From Molossus alvarezi (lineage: Eukaryota > Chordata > Mammalia > Chiroptera > Molossidae): DNA of 64,000 nucleotides. The notes below the pieces were generated by a model that was given only the letters and a program-made list of their open reading frames with translations, ran no database searches and had not been told where the DNA came from. Of this stretch, positions 34,830-50,337 are shown one piece after another; positions within the stretch are counted from its first letter, which is position 1; every line of letters begins with the position of its first letter. The translations under genes and the position numbers were made by a program. The stretch is from positions 16,120,074-16,184,073 of the forward strand of contig CM073893.1 of NCBI GenBank assembly GCA_037176705.1, given 5' to 3'.

Positions 34830-35235
34830 AGCAAATCTGACACACTATATGTTCTCTCTATGACCTCATTTAATCAATACAACAACTCTATGAAATAGAT
34901 ATCTACTCTTCTTTTTTTTTTTTTATCCTCACCCGAGGACATCTTTCCATTTTTTGTTCAGATAGAGCAGGAGGGAGAGAGAGAGAGAGAAACATCAATG
35001 TGAAAGGGACACATCGAGTGGTTGCCACCCACACGACCCATCCAGGGTAGTGGACAAACTGCAACCGAGGCACGCGCCCTTAGTGGGAACCAAACCCGGG
35101 TCTCTCTGGACCACAGGCCAATGCACTAACCGCTGAGCCAAACTGGCCAGGGCTAGATATCTACTCTTGAAGACGAGAACACCAAAGCTCAGAGTTGAAA
35201 TAACTTTCCTAAGCTGATAGGTGGCAGACCTATCA
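34830..35235 (+). repeat. MIR SINE, split by a VES
   Basis: The MIR core reads across the VES: CTCATTTAATCAATACAACAA and ATGAAATAGATA on the left (quoted in parts), then GAGAACACCAAAGCTCAGAG and GCTGATAGGTGGCAG on the right. Removing the VES restores the usual MIR spacing. Confidence 0.78.
34911..35153 (-). mobile_element. VES SINE inside MIR
   Basis: Full-length VES with a perfect 15-bp duplication TAGATATCTACTCTT (34,896-34,910 and 35,154-35,168). Confidence 0.93.
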
Positions 35236-36136
35236 CCCTGCCCTACCCACTGGACCCAGAGCATCACCACAGCACCAGCAGCACAAACCAGGCTTTCTGA
35301 GGGACATCTGCTTCATGTGTCCTGCCCACAGATGCCAGTGCCCGGCATCACTACCGAGCCAGTTCCCTGGACTGCTCTGCCTCTGCCCTGGAGTCTGCCC
35401 TTTGGGTTTAGGGAATTCTGGAATAACAAGGTTTGTTATGCTGAGTCACCTTACTCTGCTTCTCTGGGGTCCTGGCCAAGCCTCAAGATTCTTGATATGG
35501 CACAGACAGCAGGTCTGGTCTGTGCTGGTGAGGAGTTCAGCTTCACAGTCAGCTGCCTTCCTGTCCACAGCAGGGCTGGCGTTGGAGGGCTGGGCTGGGG
35601 GTGAGTGTAGGCCCTTCTCCCTTCTCCACTTAGATGTTTGCCCAACATTCTCCATGAGGCAGAGGAAGAGTCAAGCCTGACTGCGTGATTGGAGATGTGA
35701 TGGGCATTTGCAATGTCCTCGAAATACATTCTTAAGACACGAGTTGACTTCACCCCCATTTCTCCGAATGAGTCATGGGAAAATCTAAACAAGGTATAAA
35801 GGCAGTTGCTAGTAGGAATGAATGTTCTTGAGCGGAAGTGACAAGTATTTTTGCAGAGAGTTGTGGGAATTCAGAAAGTCAGTCTTTCCTTAACTCCCTC
35901 AGTAGGAGCTCCAGAGAAAGGGGTGGCTTTGGGGGCTGGGCTGGTACCACTGGGGAGAGTCGGTGTGCTGGCTATGTTGATGCAGTGCTCTGTGAGTGAC
36001 ATCACTGCCATTTTCTCCAAGAGTCTGGGTCTAGAAAGACTCCAGCAGGGAGGTAGGGGTAGAGAGAAAAATACATAGGAAGATTGTTTTATTCTCTTCA
36101 AGATCAAGAGGTTAGGTTCTTGTGACATTCTGGATA

Positions 36137-36137
<1 letters not shown>
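35236..36137. other. Non-coding stretch, nothing recognised
   Basis: Overlapping frames of up to 127 codons on both strands (35,221-35,604 plus; 35,451-35,792 minus) have no recognised domain. I see no gene. Confidence 0.5.

Positions 36138-36185
<48 letters not shown>
36138..36185. repeat. (AT)n microsatellite
   Basis: About 24 perfect AT units. Confidence 0.97.
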
Positions 36186-36189
<4 letters not shown>

Positions 36190-36489
36190 TTTATTTTTTA
36201 TCTATTTAAACTTTTTCTAAATCCATGTAGAATAAATATCATTCTAAGCCCACTGGAAGGCTGTGTGGTCACAGACCCTGGATTTCCGTAGGAAGAAACT
36301 TTGTCAGCACTTGTCCATCTGGGTGGTGTTGTGCCTGTGTGAAGCCAGAGAAATTGGCTGTATAGAGACCCTCCAGGAGACTTTGCATCATGTGACTTGA
36401 CATGTGCAAGGCACCAAGGGGGCAGTGGGACCAGCTTCCCTTGAAGCTGGAGCATTGGTCTGAAGACTAGTTTCTGTTCATCTGATGTA

Positions 36490-36640
36490 GACCTTAAAGC
36501 AAGTTTCCTAACATTTCAGGCTCACCTTCTTCATCTGTGAATTGAGGATCAATAACGATGACAGTGAAAATGATGCTTCTCTTCTAAGAAAGCCATAATG
36601 ATTCAATAAATTAATTTAAGTAGGAATGTTTTATCAGCCC
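36490..36640 (+). repeat. MIR fragment
   Basis: Resembles the MIR core/3' region: CACCTTCTTCATCTGTGAAT followed by GAGGATCAATAACGATGACA and a TTCAATAAATTAA end. Confidence 0.6.
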
Positions 36641-36778
36641 CAAAGCACTCCGCAAATGTCAGGTGTAAATGCTTCTACATATTTGGGGCATCTCAGGACA
36701 GTGACTAGGAGAAAGCCACATGTAGATGATGTGCTCAATGCAGATGTCTTTATAATATCCTTTTATAGCTATATTTTA

Positions 36779-37404
36779 CTTATTTATTTTTTATCCTTAT
36801 TGTTGAAAGTATTACAGATGTTCCCTCTTTATTCCCCCATTGACTTCCCCCTCCCCGCTCCCCCCCCCTTCCCTACACTATTGTCTGTGCATATATACAT
36901 ATAAATTCTTTGGTTTATCTTTTCCCATTCCCCACCAACCCCCTTCCCTCTGAGGCTTGTCTGTCTGTTCCCTACTTCCCTGTCTCTGGGTCTATTTTGA
37001 GAGCTTGTTTGGAGGTTCTAGCAGGGGAGCACAGCTATTCTATACCCTTGACCAAAGATTGGTCCTCTCCTCTGGCGGGAAGGTAGTCCTCTTGCACTGA
37101 GCTTGCAGTTTTGGGGAGAACCACATGGATCCGTGAGGGAGGAGGGGACACCCGCCTAGCTAGCCAGAGCAGCTGAATTCACCCTGGAGATCAGTGGGGT
37201 GATAGATGTCGCAGCTAGATCGCCCTCACGTCCCCGGATCTATTTTGATCATCAGCTTATTTTGTTCATGGTATTCCATAAATAAGTGAGATCATGTGTG
37301 CTTGTCTTTCTCTGATTGGTTTATTTTGCTCAGCATAATACTCACCAGATCCTTCCATGTCTTCTCAAAGGGTAAGAGAGCTTTTTTTCTTACATCTGTA
37401 TAGA
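36779..37404 (-). mobile_element. 5'-truncated L1 tail
   Basis: L1 3' UTR and the last bases of ORF2, antisense: A-tail complement at 36,779, TTACAGATGTTCC, a C-rich tract, and a CTGATTGGTTTATTTTGCTC block. The 7SK pseudogene at 37,001 splits it. Confidence 0.82.
37001..37233 (-). pseudogene. RN7SK: 7SK snRNA retropseudogene, 3'-truncated and tailless
   Basis: On the minus strand the sequence starts GGACGTGAGGGCGATCTAGC, the known 5' end of 7SK RNA with one change. It continues through GTCACCCC-like, CTAGCTAGGCGGGTGTCCCC and CCTGCTAGAACCTCC segments and stops at AACAAGCTCTCAA, about 240 bases into the 332-base RNA. The 7SK 3' part and a poly-A tail are both absent. Its flanks are near-identical 13-mers: GGGTCTATTTTGA (36,988-37,000) and CGGATCTATTTTGA (37,235-37,248). 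7SK normally holds P-TEFb inactive in the nucleus. This copy lacks the upstream promoter and the 3' stem and is not expected to work. Confidence 0.88.
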
Positions 37405-40599
<3,195 letters not shown>

Positions 40600-40785
40600 G
40601 AACAAGGTCTGAATTTTAATTCTGTGTTTACGAACAAAAGCTGTGTGCCTTTGTCAAGTTAAGTTTACCTCTCTGGACTTCTATTTCTGTAGTGTATGAA
40701 TAGAAATGAGAATCTACCTTGTGAGGAGGAAGCAAGATCCTGCCTGTGATAGGATCTGGCATATACTAAGTAGTGTAGCGTTTAC
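40600..40785 (+). repeat. MIR SINE
   Basis: MIR-like order: GCTGTGTGCCTTTGTCAAGT, ACCTCTCTGGACTTC, ATTTCTGTAGTGTATGAATA, then GGATCTGGCATATACTAAG. Confidence 0.68.
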
Positions 40786-41055
40786 TGACCCTGAATGTAA
40801 GGTGCAGCCTTTAGACCAGTGACTCCCCTTCATCACTCCTAAAGCAAGAGCTGAATGTGGGTATACCTGAGAAGTACTGGGTACAGGCCCATGTCCTCAC
40901 GAGGACAGGCTAGCAAGGTGGCTTGTGCCTGCCTGGCTCTCTCTGCACAGCAGGGGCAGGGGACCAGGAGAGCTCCTTTCTTCTGGAATGTCATCACGTT
41001 TTGGCATTGGTAGAAAATGATATTTAAGGTTTAGGGCAAACAACTTTTTTTTTTT

Positions 41056-41402
41056 TTGACCCTCTGTTATATGCCAAATTGTCTCCCCACAATCATATGT
41101 TTAAGTCCTAACACCAGCTACCTCAGAAGGTGACCTTATTTGGAAAAAGAGTGATTACAGATGTAATTGGTTAGTTGGGGTGATTGCAAATTATTAGGGT
41201 GGGTCCCTAATCCAACATCACTGGTGTTCTTATAAAAAGAGAAGATTGGGACACACTCACACACACACACACACCCACACACACACACGGGGAGAATGCT
41301 GTGTGAAGCTGGGAGAGGGGCTGGGAACATCCTTCTCTAGCACTTTCAAAGAGAATATGACCTTGTTGACACCCTGTAATAGCAGCCCTAGAAAATGAAT
41401 AC
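41056..41402 (+). repeat. MLT1-family LTR relic with (CA)n
   Basis: Antisense partner of the 18,865 pattern: CATATGTTTAAGTCCTAACA, GACCTTATTTGGAAAAAGAG, TTAGGGTGGGTCCCTAATCC, a CA repeat (41,257-41,288), and GCAGCCCTAGAAAATGAATA near the end. Confidence 0.8.
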
Positions 41403-41909
41403 ACCACTGTATAGAATCAGTCTTTTTCTTCTCAAACATTAGTCTAAAGACATCTCTGTTCTAGCATTTCTCATATCCGACTGTGGTCATTAGCATGTGT
41501 GTCTCCCTTGGTGAAGCTTGATGAAGCTGAAACAGTATCTTTGTAATTTTTCTACCCCCAGAGCATAGCGATCAGTACTTATTGGTCACTTATGGAAGCT
41601 TTATAGACGTAAAAGTCTGCTGTCTTTCATGCTGTAGGTCACAGGAGAACCTACCTTCATGTAGGGAGTGAGCTGTGTTCACTGTGGTTCTAGACACCAT
41701 GGTGAGCACTCCCTCCCTCCCTCCCCATAAATACCAGCCACAAAACCTAAGTGCCCCTGTCTGTCTCTCTTTGGGGAAACATAATGGGTTTTAAATTGTT
41801 TTGTTTAAGACTCTCAGTAAGAAGTGCATTTTGGATGTTGACCCACTTTACCCAAACACACAATCAAAATAAAAGTTCTCTGTGTGGCACTCTGATGTAT
41901 TTCAAAGTA
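41403..41909. other. Non-coding stretch, nothing recognised
   Basis: No gene or named repeat visible between the MLT1 and the L1. Confidence 0.5.
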
Positions 41910-42163
41910 TTCTGTACTATTTTTTTTTCAAATTAATTAATTTATTTTTGTTACAGATGTTTCTATTTCCCCCCACTGATTCCCCCCTCATGCCCCTCCG
42001 CACCCTGTCCCCAGGTTTGTGGTCCATGACCTTTGCTCATGCGTACATGCATATAAGTTCTGTGGTTTCTCTCTCCCCCACAACCCCCTCTTCTGGGGAT
42101 TGTCAGTCTGTACCCCACTTCCATGTCTCTGGGACTATCCCATTCTGTAGACTGTTATGTTCA

Positions 42164-45100
42164 TTATATTCCACAAATAAGGGAGATCATACGATACTTG
42201 TCTTTTTCTGTTTGGATTGTTTCGCTTAGGATAATACTTTCCAGGTCCTTCCATGTCGTCTCAAAGGATAAGAGATCTTTCTTTCTTACAGCTGCATAGT
42301 ACTCCATTGTGTATATGTAACACTGCTTATTTATCCATTTGTCAACTGATGGACATTTGGGCTGTTTCCAGATCTTAGCTATTGTAAATAGTGCTGCTAC
42401 GAACATGGGGGTACATATATTCTTCCTGATTGGTGTTTCAAGCTTCTTAGGGTATATTCCTGGAAATGGGATCACTAGGTCAAATGCATGTTCAATTTTT
42501 AATGTTTTGAGGTAACACCATATTGTTTTCCATAGTGGCTGCACCAGTCTGCATTCCCACCAGCAGTGTACTAGAGTCTCCTTTTCTCCACACCCTCGCC
42601 AACATTTGTTGTTTGATGATTTGTAGATGGCGGCCATTCTGATGGGTGTGAGGTGATACCTCATTGTTATTTTCATTTGCATGTCTCTGATGATTAGTGA
42701 TGTTGAGCATGTCTTCATATATCTCTTAGCCATTTGTATGTCCTGTTTGGAGAGGTGTCTATTTAGTGCCTCTGCCCATTTTTTAATTGGGTTCTTTGTC
42801 TTCTTTTTGTTGAGTTGTGTAAACACTCTCTATATATTGGAAATTAACCCCTTATCTGATGTATCATTGGCAATTATGCTCTCCCATACAGTGGGTTGCC
42901 TTTCCATTTTGTTGATTGTATCTTTTGCTGTGCAGAAGCTTTTCAGTTTGATGTAGTCCCATGTGTTCAATTTCTCCTTTGTTTCTGTTGCCTTAGGTGA
43001 TGTATCATTGAAAATTCTGCTGCATATGATGTCTGACATTTTGTTGCCTATATTTTCTTCTAACATTTTTATGGATTCATGAGTCACATTTAAGTCTTTT
43101 ATCCATTTTGAGTTTATTCTTGTGTACAGTGTAAGTTGATGGTCTAGTTTTATTTTATGTGCATGTAGCTGTCCCATTTTCCGAACACCATTTATTAAAG
43201 AGGCTGTCTTTACTCCACTGTATGCTCTTGCCACCTTTTTCAAATATTAATTGAGCATATTGCCTTGGGTTTATTTCTGGGTTCTCTGTTCTGTTCCACT
43301 GGTCTATATGCCTGTTCTTGTGCCAGTACCACACTGTTTTGATTATAGTGGTTCGTAGTATAACCTGAAATCTGGTAATGTGATCCCTTCAACTTTGTTC
43401 TTCTTTTTCAAGATTGCTGTGGCTATTCGAGGTCTTTTATGGTTCCATATGAACTTTTGAACTATTTGTTCTAGTTCTGTGAAGTATGACGTTGGTATTT
43501 TGATGGGGATTGCATTGAATCTATAGGTTGCTTTCGGTAGTATGGACATTTTAATGATGTTAATTCTTCCAATCCATGAACAAGGTATGTGCTTCCACTT
43601 TTTTATACCTTCCTCTATTTCTTTTTTCAATGACCTGTAGTTTTCTGCAAATAGGTCCCTTATTTCTTTGGTTAAGTTTATTCCTAGGTATCTTAATTTT
43701 TTTGCCATGATGGTAAATGGGATTGTATTATTAGTTTCTTTTTCTGTGAGTTCATCATTGGTGTATAAGAATGCCATCGATTTCTTGATGTTAATTTTGT
43801 ATCCAGCTACTTTGCCAAATTCATTTATTAAGTCTAGTAAATTTTTGATGGAGTCTTTGGGGTTTTCTACGTATATTATCATGTCATCTGCGAATAATGA
43901 CAGTTTCACTTTCTCCTTTTCAATTTGGATCCCTTTTATTTTTTCCTCCTGTCTGATTGCTGTGGCTAAGACTTCCAGTACTATGTTAAATAAGAGTGGT
44001 AAAAGTGGGCATCCTTGCCTTGTTTCTGTCCTTAAGGGAAATGCTTTTAATTTTTGCCCATTGAATATGATGTTGGCTGTAGGTGTTTCATATATGGCCT
44101 TTATTATGTCGAGATATGATCCCTCTATTCCCAGATTGCTGAGAGTTTTTATCAGAAATGGGTGCTGGATTTTGTTGAATGCTTTTTTAGTGTCTATTGA
44201 TATGATCATATGATATTTATATTTTATTTTGTTTTTGTGGTGTATCACATTTATTGATTTGAAAATATTATACCAGCCTTGCACCACTGGAATGAATCCC
44301 ACTTGGTTATGCTGAATAAATTTTTTGATATATTGCTGGATTCGATTTGTAGTATTTTGTTCAGGATTTTTTCATCTATGTTTATCAGGGATATTGGTCT
44401 GTAGTTTTCTTTCTTTGTAGTGTCTTTTTCTGGTTTTGGAATTAGAAATATACTGGCCTCATATAACGAGTTTGGAAGTCTTCCTTCTTCTTGAATTTAT
44501 TGAAATAGTTTGAGGAGAATGAGTATTAGTTTTTCTTTGAATGTTCAGTAAAATTCCCCTGTGGAGCCCTCTGGGCTTGAGCTTTTGTTTGCTGGGAGAG
44601 TCTTGATTGCATCTTCAATTTTCTTAGTTGTTATTGGTCTATTCAAGTTTTCTATCTCTTCCTGGTTCAGTTTTGGGAGACTATGTGTTTCTAGAAATTG
44701 GTCCATTTCGCTTAGATTGTCAAATTTGTTGCCATATATTTGTTCATAATATTTGTTAACAATCCTTTGTATTTCTGTGGTGTCAGTTATTATTTCACCT
44801 CTTTCATTTCTGATTTTGTGTATTTGGGTTCTCTCTCTTTGTTTATTGGTGAGTCTAGCTAAGAGTCCATCAATCTTGTTTATCTTTTCAAAGAACCAGC
44901 TCTTTGTTTCATTGATCCTTCAAATTGATTTTTTGGTCTCCATGTCATTTATTTCTGCTCTGATCTTTACTCTTTCCTTCCTTCTACTTGCTCTGGGGTT
45001 TTCTTTCTGTTTGCTTTCTAGTTTTTTAAGTTGTGAGGTTAGATAATCTGTTAGAAATTTTTCTTGCTTGTTGAGGTAGGCTGGTAGTGCTATGAATTCC

Positions 45101-45985
45101 CTCTCAGAACTGCTTTCGCTGAATCCCATAGATTTTATGTTTTTGTATGTTCATTTTCATTGGTTTCCACGAAGTTTTTAATTTCTTCCTTGATCTCCAT
45201 GGTAACCCATTCATTGTTCAATAACCTGGTATTTAGCCTCCATGTGTTCAAATGTCTTTGCATGTTCTTGTTGCAATTGATTTCTAGTTTCATGCCATTG
45301 TGATCTGAGAAGATGCTTTATATGATTTCAATCTTCTTGAACTTGTAGAGACTTAGTTTGTGTCCTAACATGTGGTCTGTCTTTGAGAATGTCCCATGTG
45401 CACTTGAGAAGAATGTGAATTCTGTATTTTTGGGGTGTAATTCTCTGTAGATATCTATTAAATCCATTTGACCTAGCTATTCATTTAGAGTTTGTGTTTC
45501 CTTGTTAATAGTTTGTCTAGAAAATCTATCCAGTGATGTCAGCAGGGTATTGAAATCCCCTGCTATGATTGTATTGTTGTCAATTTCTTCTTTGAAGTCC
45601 TCCAAAAGGTTTTTTAGATATGTTGGTGCTCGTATATTGGTTGGATATATGTTTACCAAGGTTATAGCTTCCTGTTGGATAGATCCTTTCCATGTTATGT
45701 AGTGGCCATCTTTATCTCTAGTTATGGTCTTCATTTTGAAATCTACTTTAACAAATATGAGTATTGCTACCCCAGCTTTTGTTTGCTTTCCATTTGCTTG
45801 AAATAATTTTTTCCATATCTTCACTTTCAACCTATGTGAGTCTTTTGTTGCGAGGTGGGTCTCTTGTAGACAACATTTATGTGAGTCATGCTTTCTTATC
45901 CAGTCAGCTACTCATGTCTTTTTATAGGAGCATTCAAACCATTCACATTTAAGGTGATAATTGATATGTACTTATTTATTTCCAT
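42164..45985 (-). pseudogene. L1 ORF2, broken
   Basis: ATG at 45,985, family stop at 42,164. The open pieces cover the endonuclease (45,477-45,830), reverse transcriptase (43,343-44,302, 319 residues, FADD box at 43,883-43,894 intact) and C-terminal cysteine-rich region (42,164-42,826, 220 residues, [18 protein letters not shown]). It is the best-preserved ORF2 in the window, but frameshifts separate the pieces. Confidence 0.92.
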
Positions 45986-46089
45986 TTTTGTTTAGTGTGG
46001 TTCTATTTTTCTTCCTATTCCTTTTACTAATTACAGCAGTTTTTTTTTTAGCATATCTTGCAGTGCTGGTTTTGTGTTAATATATTCCC

Positions 46090-46932
46090 TTAGCCTTTTT
46101 TTTTTTTTTGGTCTGGAAATCTCTTTATTTGACGTACTATTTTGAATGATAGCCTTGCTGGGTAGAGTAGTCTTGGATTCAGATTCTTGTTTTTCATGAC
46201 CTTGATTACGTCATGCCACTCCCTTCTGGCCTATAGTATTTCTGTTGAGAAGTCAGCTGAAAGCCTTATGTGGGTTTCTTTGTAGGTAACCTGTTGCTTA
46301 TCTCTTGCTGCCTTTAGGATTCTCTCTTTGTCTGTAATTTTTGGTGTATTAATTACTATGTGTCTTGGTGTGGCCCTGTTTGGGTTCTTCTTACTTGGGG
46401 TGTCTGTGTTTCTTGAACTTGAATGCCTTCTTCTTTCACCAAGTTAGAGAAGTTTTCTGTCACTATTTGTTCCAATACATTCTCTAATTCTTGTCCGTTT
46501 TCTTCCTCTTTGGGGACTCCTATGATGTGAATGTTATTAGGTTTTCAATTGTTCCACACTTCTCTTAAGCTGTCTTCCTGTTTTTTTCCTTTTGGTTTTC
46601 TGATTGGTTGATTTTATTCTACCCTGTCTTCTAATTCACTGATCCAGTCCTCAGCTTCCTTTACTCTGCTGGTTAGTCTTTCCAAAGTGTTCTTAATTTC
46701 TGCTATGTCATTTTCATTTCCACTTGGCTACTTTTCAATGTTTTTATATCTTTACTCGTGGTGCTGATGACCTTACTCATGCTGTTGAGCTTCCTCAAGA
46801 TCATGCCTCTGAACTCTACCTCTGATTATTTGCTTAGCTGCCGCCACCTCTGATTAGCTGCATGTCATTTATGTCATCTTCGATAGAGTTCTCTTGTTCT
46901 TTTATTTGGGATTTGTTTCTTTATTTCACCAT
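46090..46932 (-). pseudogene. L1 ORF1, broken
   Basis: Starts at the ATG at 46,932. Matches the ORF1 at 8,283-9,109 throughout but has no open piece over 60 codons, so it carries more stops and frameshifts. Confidence 0.85.
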
Positions 46933-47770
46933 TTTGGCTATCTCAGTGGGTTTTGGAGCTTGCCAAATTATCCCTGTGGGTATTGGTGTTCTGCTGTTTG
47001 TGGCTCCCTCTACTGGGTTTGGATGAGCCTGGGTGGGCCCACGTTAAACACTACTATCAAGTCTTACTTTCCTGGGTAGGTTTGCCAGCCCAGGAATGGT
47101 TCAGTTATCCTCTAGCTGTTTCCCGGTGGCTAATAGTCTCAGTTACTCAGTGCCTTGGAATGTAGCCCTGGTGTTCTGCCTAAGAGGATTTCCAGAGAGT
47201 GGGATAAATACTGGTTGTTAATGAGCCTCAATTTTTATTTCTTTGCCTCACCTGGGAAAGGCTGAATATCTGAGGTGGGGCGGTGGCTGCTGCTTTTTCC
47301 CACAGCTCAAGGAAGGAGCACACTGGCCACTGTCCTTTGTGGCCGCAACTCAGCAAAACCTCTGAGTGCCCTCCAAATCCCGGGTGTCCCCACAGAGTTC
47401 CAATCCAGTCTGCCCTCCCTAGGTGAGTGGCTGTAGCCTCTAGGTGAGTGGCTGCTATTTTAGTGCTCTGTCCTGGCTCTCTGGGCTGTTGAGTGGGCTT
47501 GGTCTTTATTCCCTAAGGGCGCTGCTCACAGCAAAGACTGCTGCTGTCCTTGGGCTCCCAGCCCGCCACCCTTTGGTGCCTCCGCAGATCCTACCAGTGT
47601 CCCTGGTTATATGGTCCTGTCCTGCTGCTTTTCTGTTGCTTTTTTTCTGAGGGTTTGTCTTTATTTTAGTTGTAATTCCCCTTTGGTCTCTGCACTGCAG
47701 GGGTTTGGTTGTCCACTCACACTCTCTCACACACTCACCCTCCCTCTGGTCCTACCCACCGCCATCTTCT

Positions 47771-48149
47771 TTCTGTATTATTTTTTTAAAATGTGTGTCA
47801 TGACACATTAAATTGATTTCACAAGCTACTGCGTCAAGATGCATAGTTTCTCACAGCTCAGAGGAAGGCATTCCAATAGGTCCCATTGACATGCTGACAT
47901 GTATCTAAGGAATGATGCAGTAGGGTGCCAGTTGATCTGTTATTCTCGCCCTCTGGAAACGCTGAGACCCTGGAAGGGCACCTACATGGGTCGATTGAGG
48001 TGAGCCAGGGATGGGTATGGGAAGACCCCTGGGTTCCTCCATGATGGGTCCTGGCCAGGCCCTGTGACAATCTGCTCCTCCTTCAGAATAAGAGATAATT
48101 ATAAGAGTGAATGAAACACACTTTTTGCAATATTTTAAAATCAAAACCA
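47771..48149. other. Spacer between two head-to-head L1s
   Basis: About 380 bases hold the target duplication of the left L1 (to 47,787) and of the right L1 (48,137-48,149). The middle is non-repetitive and no gene is visible. Confidence 0.6.
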
Positions 48150-49367
48150 ATAAAGATTGTGGAGGGCAGGACTGGAGTGAGGGTGAGTATGTGAGAGTGT
48201 GAGTGAGTGTGAGAGAGAATATGAGTGAACATGAATGTGGACAACCAACCTTGAGCAGTGTAGAAACGTGGGGCAGAGGGGAAGCAGATGGCTACTGCGG
48301 TAACTGGCTTGTCAGTGAGCTTCTTCCTGCATGGCTGAAAGGCCCCACCATTTTTGGAGATCCTTGGTCTTCTCTGGGAGGAGGAAGTGGGGAGTGGCTA
48401 GGGTCAAGTGACCTGAGTCCACTAGAGTGCCTTGCACCATCAGCCAATGAACCCCACTGTGTCAATGCAGACCAGTGCACAGTAGTGGTGCTACTGAGGT
48501 GCCTGCTGCAGTAGCTGCAAATGGTCGGGGGCTCAGCACCTTTCCCCATAGCAGCAGTGATTGGGTGGGAGTGGAGTCCCACCCCCAACAGCAGCTGAAG
48601 CTTGGGAGCTGAGACACACCCCCGGCAGGAGAGGCTTGGGAGTGGACATCCATCCCTAGACAGCAGCAGCACAGATTGGCAGCTGAGACCCATCCCCAGT
48701 GGCATCATCAGAGGCTGATCAGGAGCGATGCTCCAGCCCAAGCAGCAGCAAGACTCAGGCAGGAGAGACCTGCCCCTGACAACTGCAGCAGTGGATTTGG
48801 AGTGAAGTCCCTCCCCAGGAAGCACCAAAGTCCCAGGAGCGAAGCATCCTCAGCCCCCAACAGTAGCAGAAAACTGGAAGCTGAGAGAACCCCCTGGCAA
48901 TAGTAGCAGCAGTAGCAGTGCAAACCAGGAGCTGACACTCACCCCCAGCCGCGACTGATCAGGAGCTGAGCCCCACCAGGCAGCAGCATACCCCAGCAGA
49001 GCACCAACTGGACCCATGCATCCCAGAAGCATACCAGCAGACCCATGCACCCCAAGTGCACCAGCTAGACCCACACACCCCAGGCAGCAACAGCACAGAT
49101 CAGCAGCTGGGACCCATCCCCAGCTGCATCGGCAGAGGTTGATCAAGAGCAGTGACCCAGCCCAAGCAGCAGCAAGACTCAGGGAGCTAAGACCTGCACG
49201 ACAGACCAATACCAGCTGCCAGCTGTCAATTCTCCAGGACCCACAGCAGGCAAGAGGCGCCATACACTAAAACAGTCTGGGAGGCATAGCAGCCTTATTG
49301 AATACACATCAATCTGCCTACACATTCCAACATCCCTCACTGGGCCTAGAACTACCAGATTGCTAAA

Positions 49368-50288
49368 ATGGTGAGACAAAGAAACAACACCCAAATGAAA
49401 GAAAAGGAGGAATCTCCAGAAAAGAAACTACAGGAAATAGAAGAAAGCACCTTGTCAGATAAAGAATTCAAAGCAATGATTTTAAGGGTGCTCAAACAAT
49501 TTAGTGAGAACTACAAGCAACTTAAAAAGAATTATGAAGAACTCAGCGGGAATTACATCAGCTAAAAAAGAGGTAGAAGCTATAAATAAAAATCAAGAGG
49601 AAATAAAGAATGACATAGCTGCTATGAAAAATACCTTAGAAGGATTCACTAGTAGATCAGAAGAAGCTGAAGATCAGATCAGCCAGTTAGACAACAAGGT
49701 AGATAAAAACACCCAAATAGAGCAGCAAATGGGGAAAAAAAATTAGAAAGCAGGAGGAGAGTTTAAGGGATCTTTGGGACAATACAAAACATAACAACAT
49801 TTGCATTATAGGGGTACCCGAAGGAGAAGAATCAGAGAAAGGAATAGAGAAACTGTTTGAAGAAATAATGACAGAAAACTTCCCTAAACTGGTGAAGGTA
49901 AAAGTCACACAAGTCCAGGAAACTCAGAGAGTCCCAAGCAAGATGAACCCCAGAAGACCCACAGCTAGACACATCATAATAAAAATGGCAAACATTAAAG
50001 ACAAAGAATCTTAAAGGAAGTAAGAGAGAGACAGAAAGTAACCTACACGGGAGCTCCCATTAGACTAGCAGCTGATTTCTTAATAGAAACGCTGCAGGCC
50101 AGAAGGGAGTGGCATGAAGTGTACAAAGTAATGCAAGGCAAAGGTTTCAATCCAAGACTACTCTATCCAGCAAGGTTATCATTCAAAATTAAAGGAGAAA
50201 TAAAGAGATTCACAGTTTTAAAAAAAAGCTAAAGGAATTTACCACCACCAAACCAGCACTCCAAGAAATGCTGAAAGGACTGTTGTAA
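49368..50288 (+). pseudogene. L1 ORF1, frameshifted
   Basis: The ATG at 49,368 opens a 65-codon piece, which stops near 49,563. The coiled coil continues in another frame (49,504-49,746), and the RRM/C-terminal parts (GVPEGEESEKG, ETLQARREWHEV) follow in further frames. At least two frameshifts are visible. Confidence 0.88.
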
Positions 50289-50337
50289 GAAGAAGAAGAA
50301 ATAAAGAGAGAGAGAGGAACACAGGCATAAAATAAAA

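Larger units (their letters stand above)
41929..47770 (-). mobile_element. Full-length L1, minus strand
   Basis: A 5.84-kb L1 with TTCTGTACTATTTTTTT (from 41,910) and TTCTGTATTATTTTTTT (47,771-47,787) as target duplications with one mismatch. The 5' tip has a YY1-like AAGATGGCGG (around 47,760-47,768). ORF1 (46,932-46,090) and ORF2 (45,985-42,164) are both broken. Its 5' UTR (about 0.84 kb) is much shorter than in the L1s at 10,661 and 48,150 and lacks their CAG-rich block. Confidence 0.92.

Noticed and set aside
37001..37233. Functional 7SK gene
   Set aside because: It is truncated by about 90 bases, lacks the 3' stem, sits in an L1 tail with flanking repeats, and shows no dedicated polymerase III promoter.
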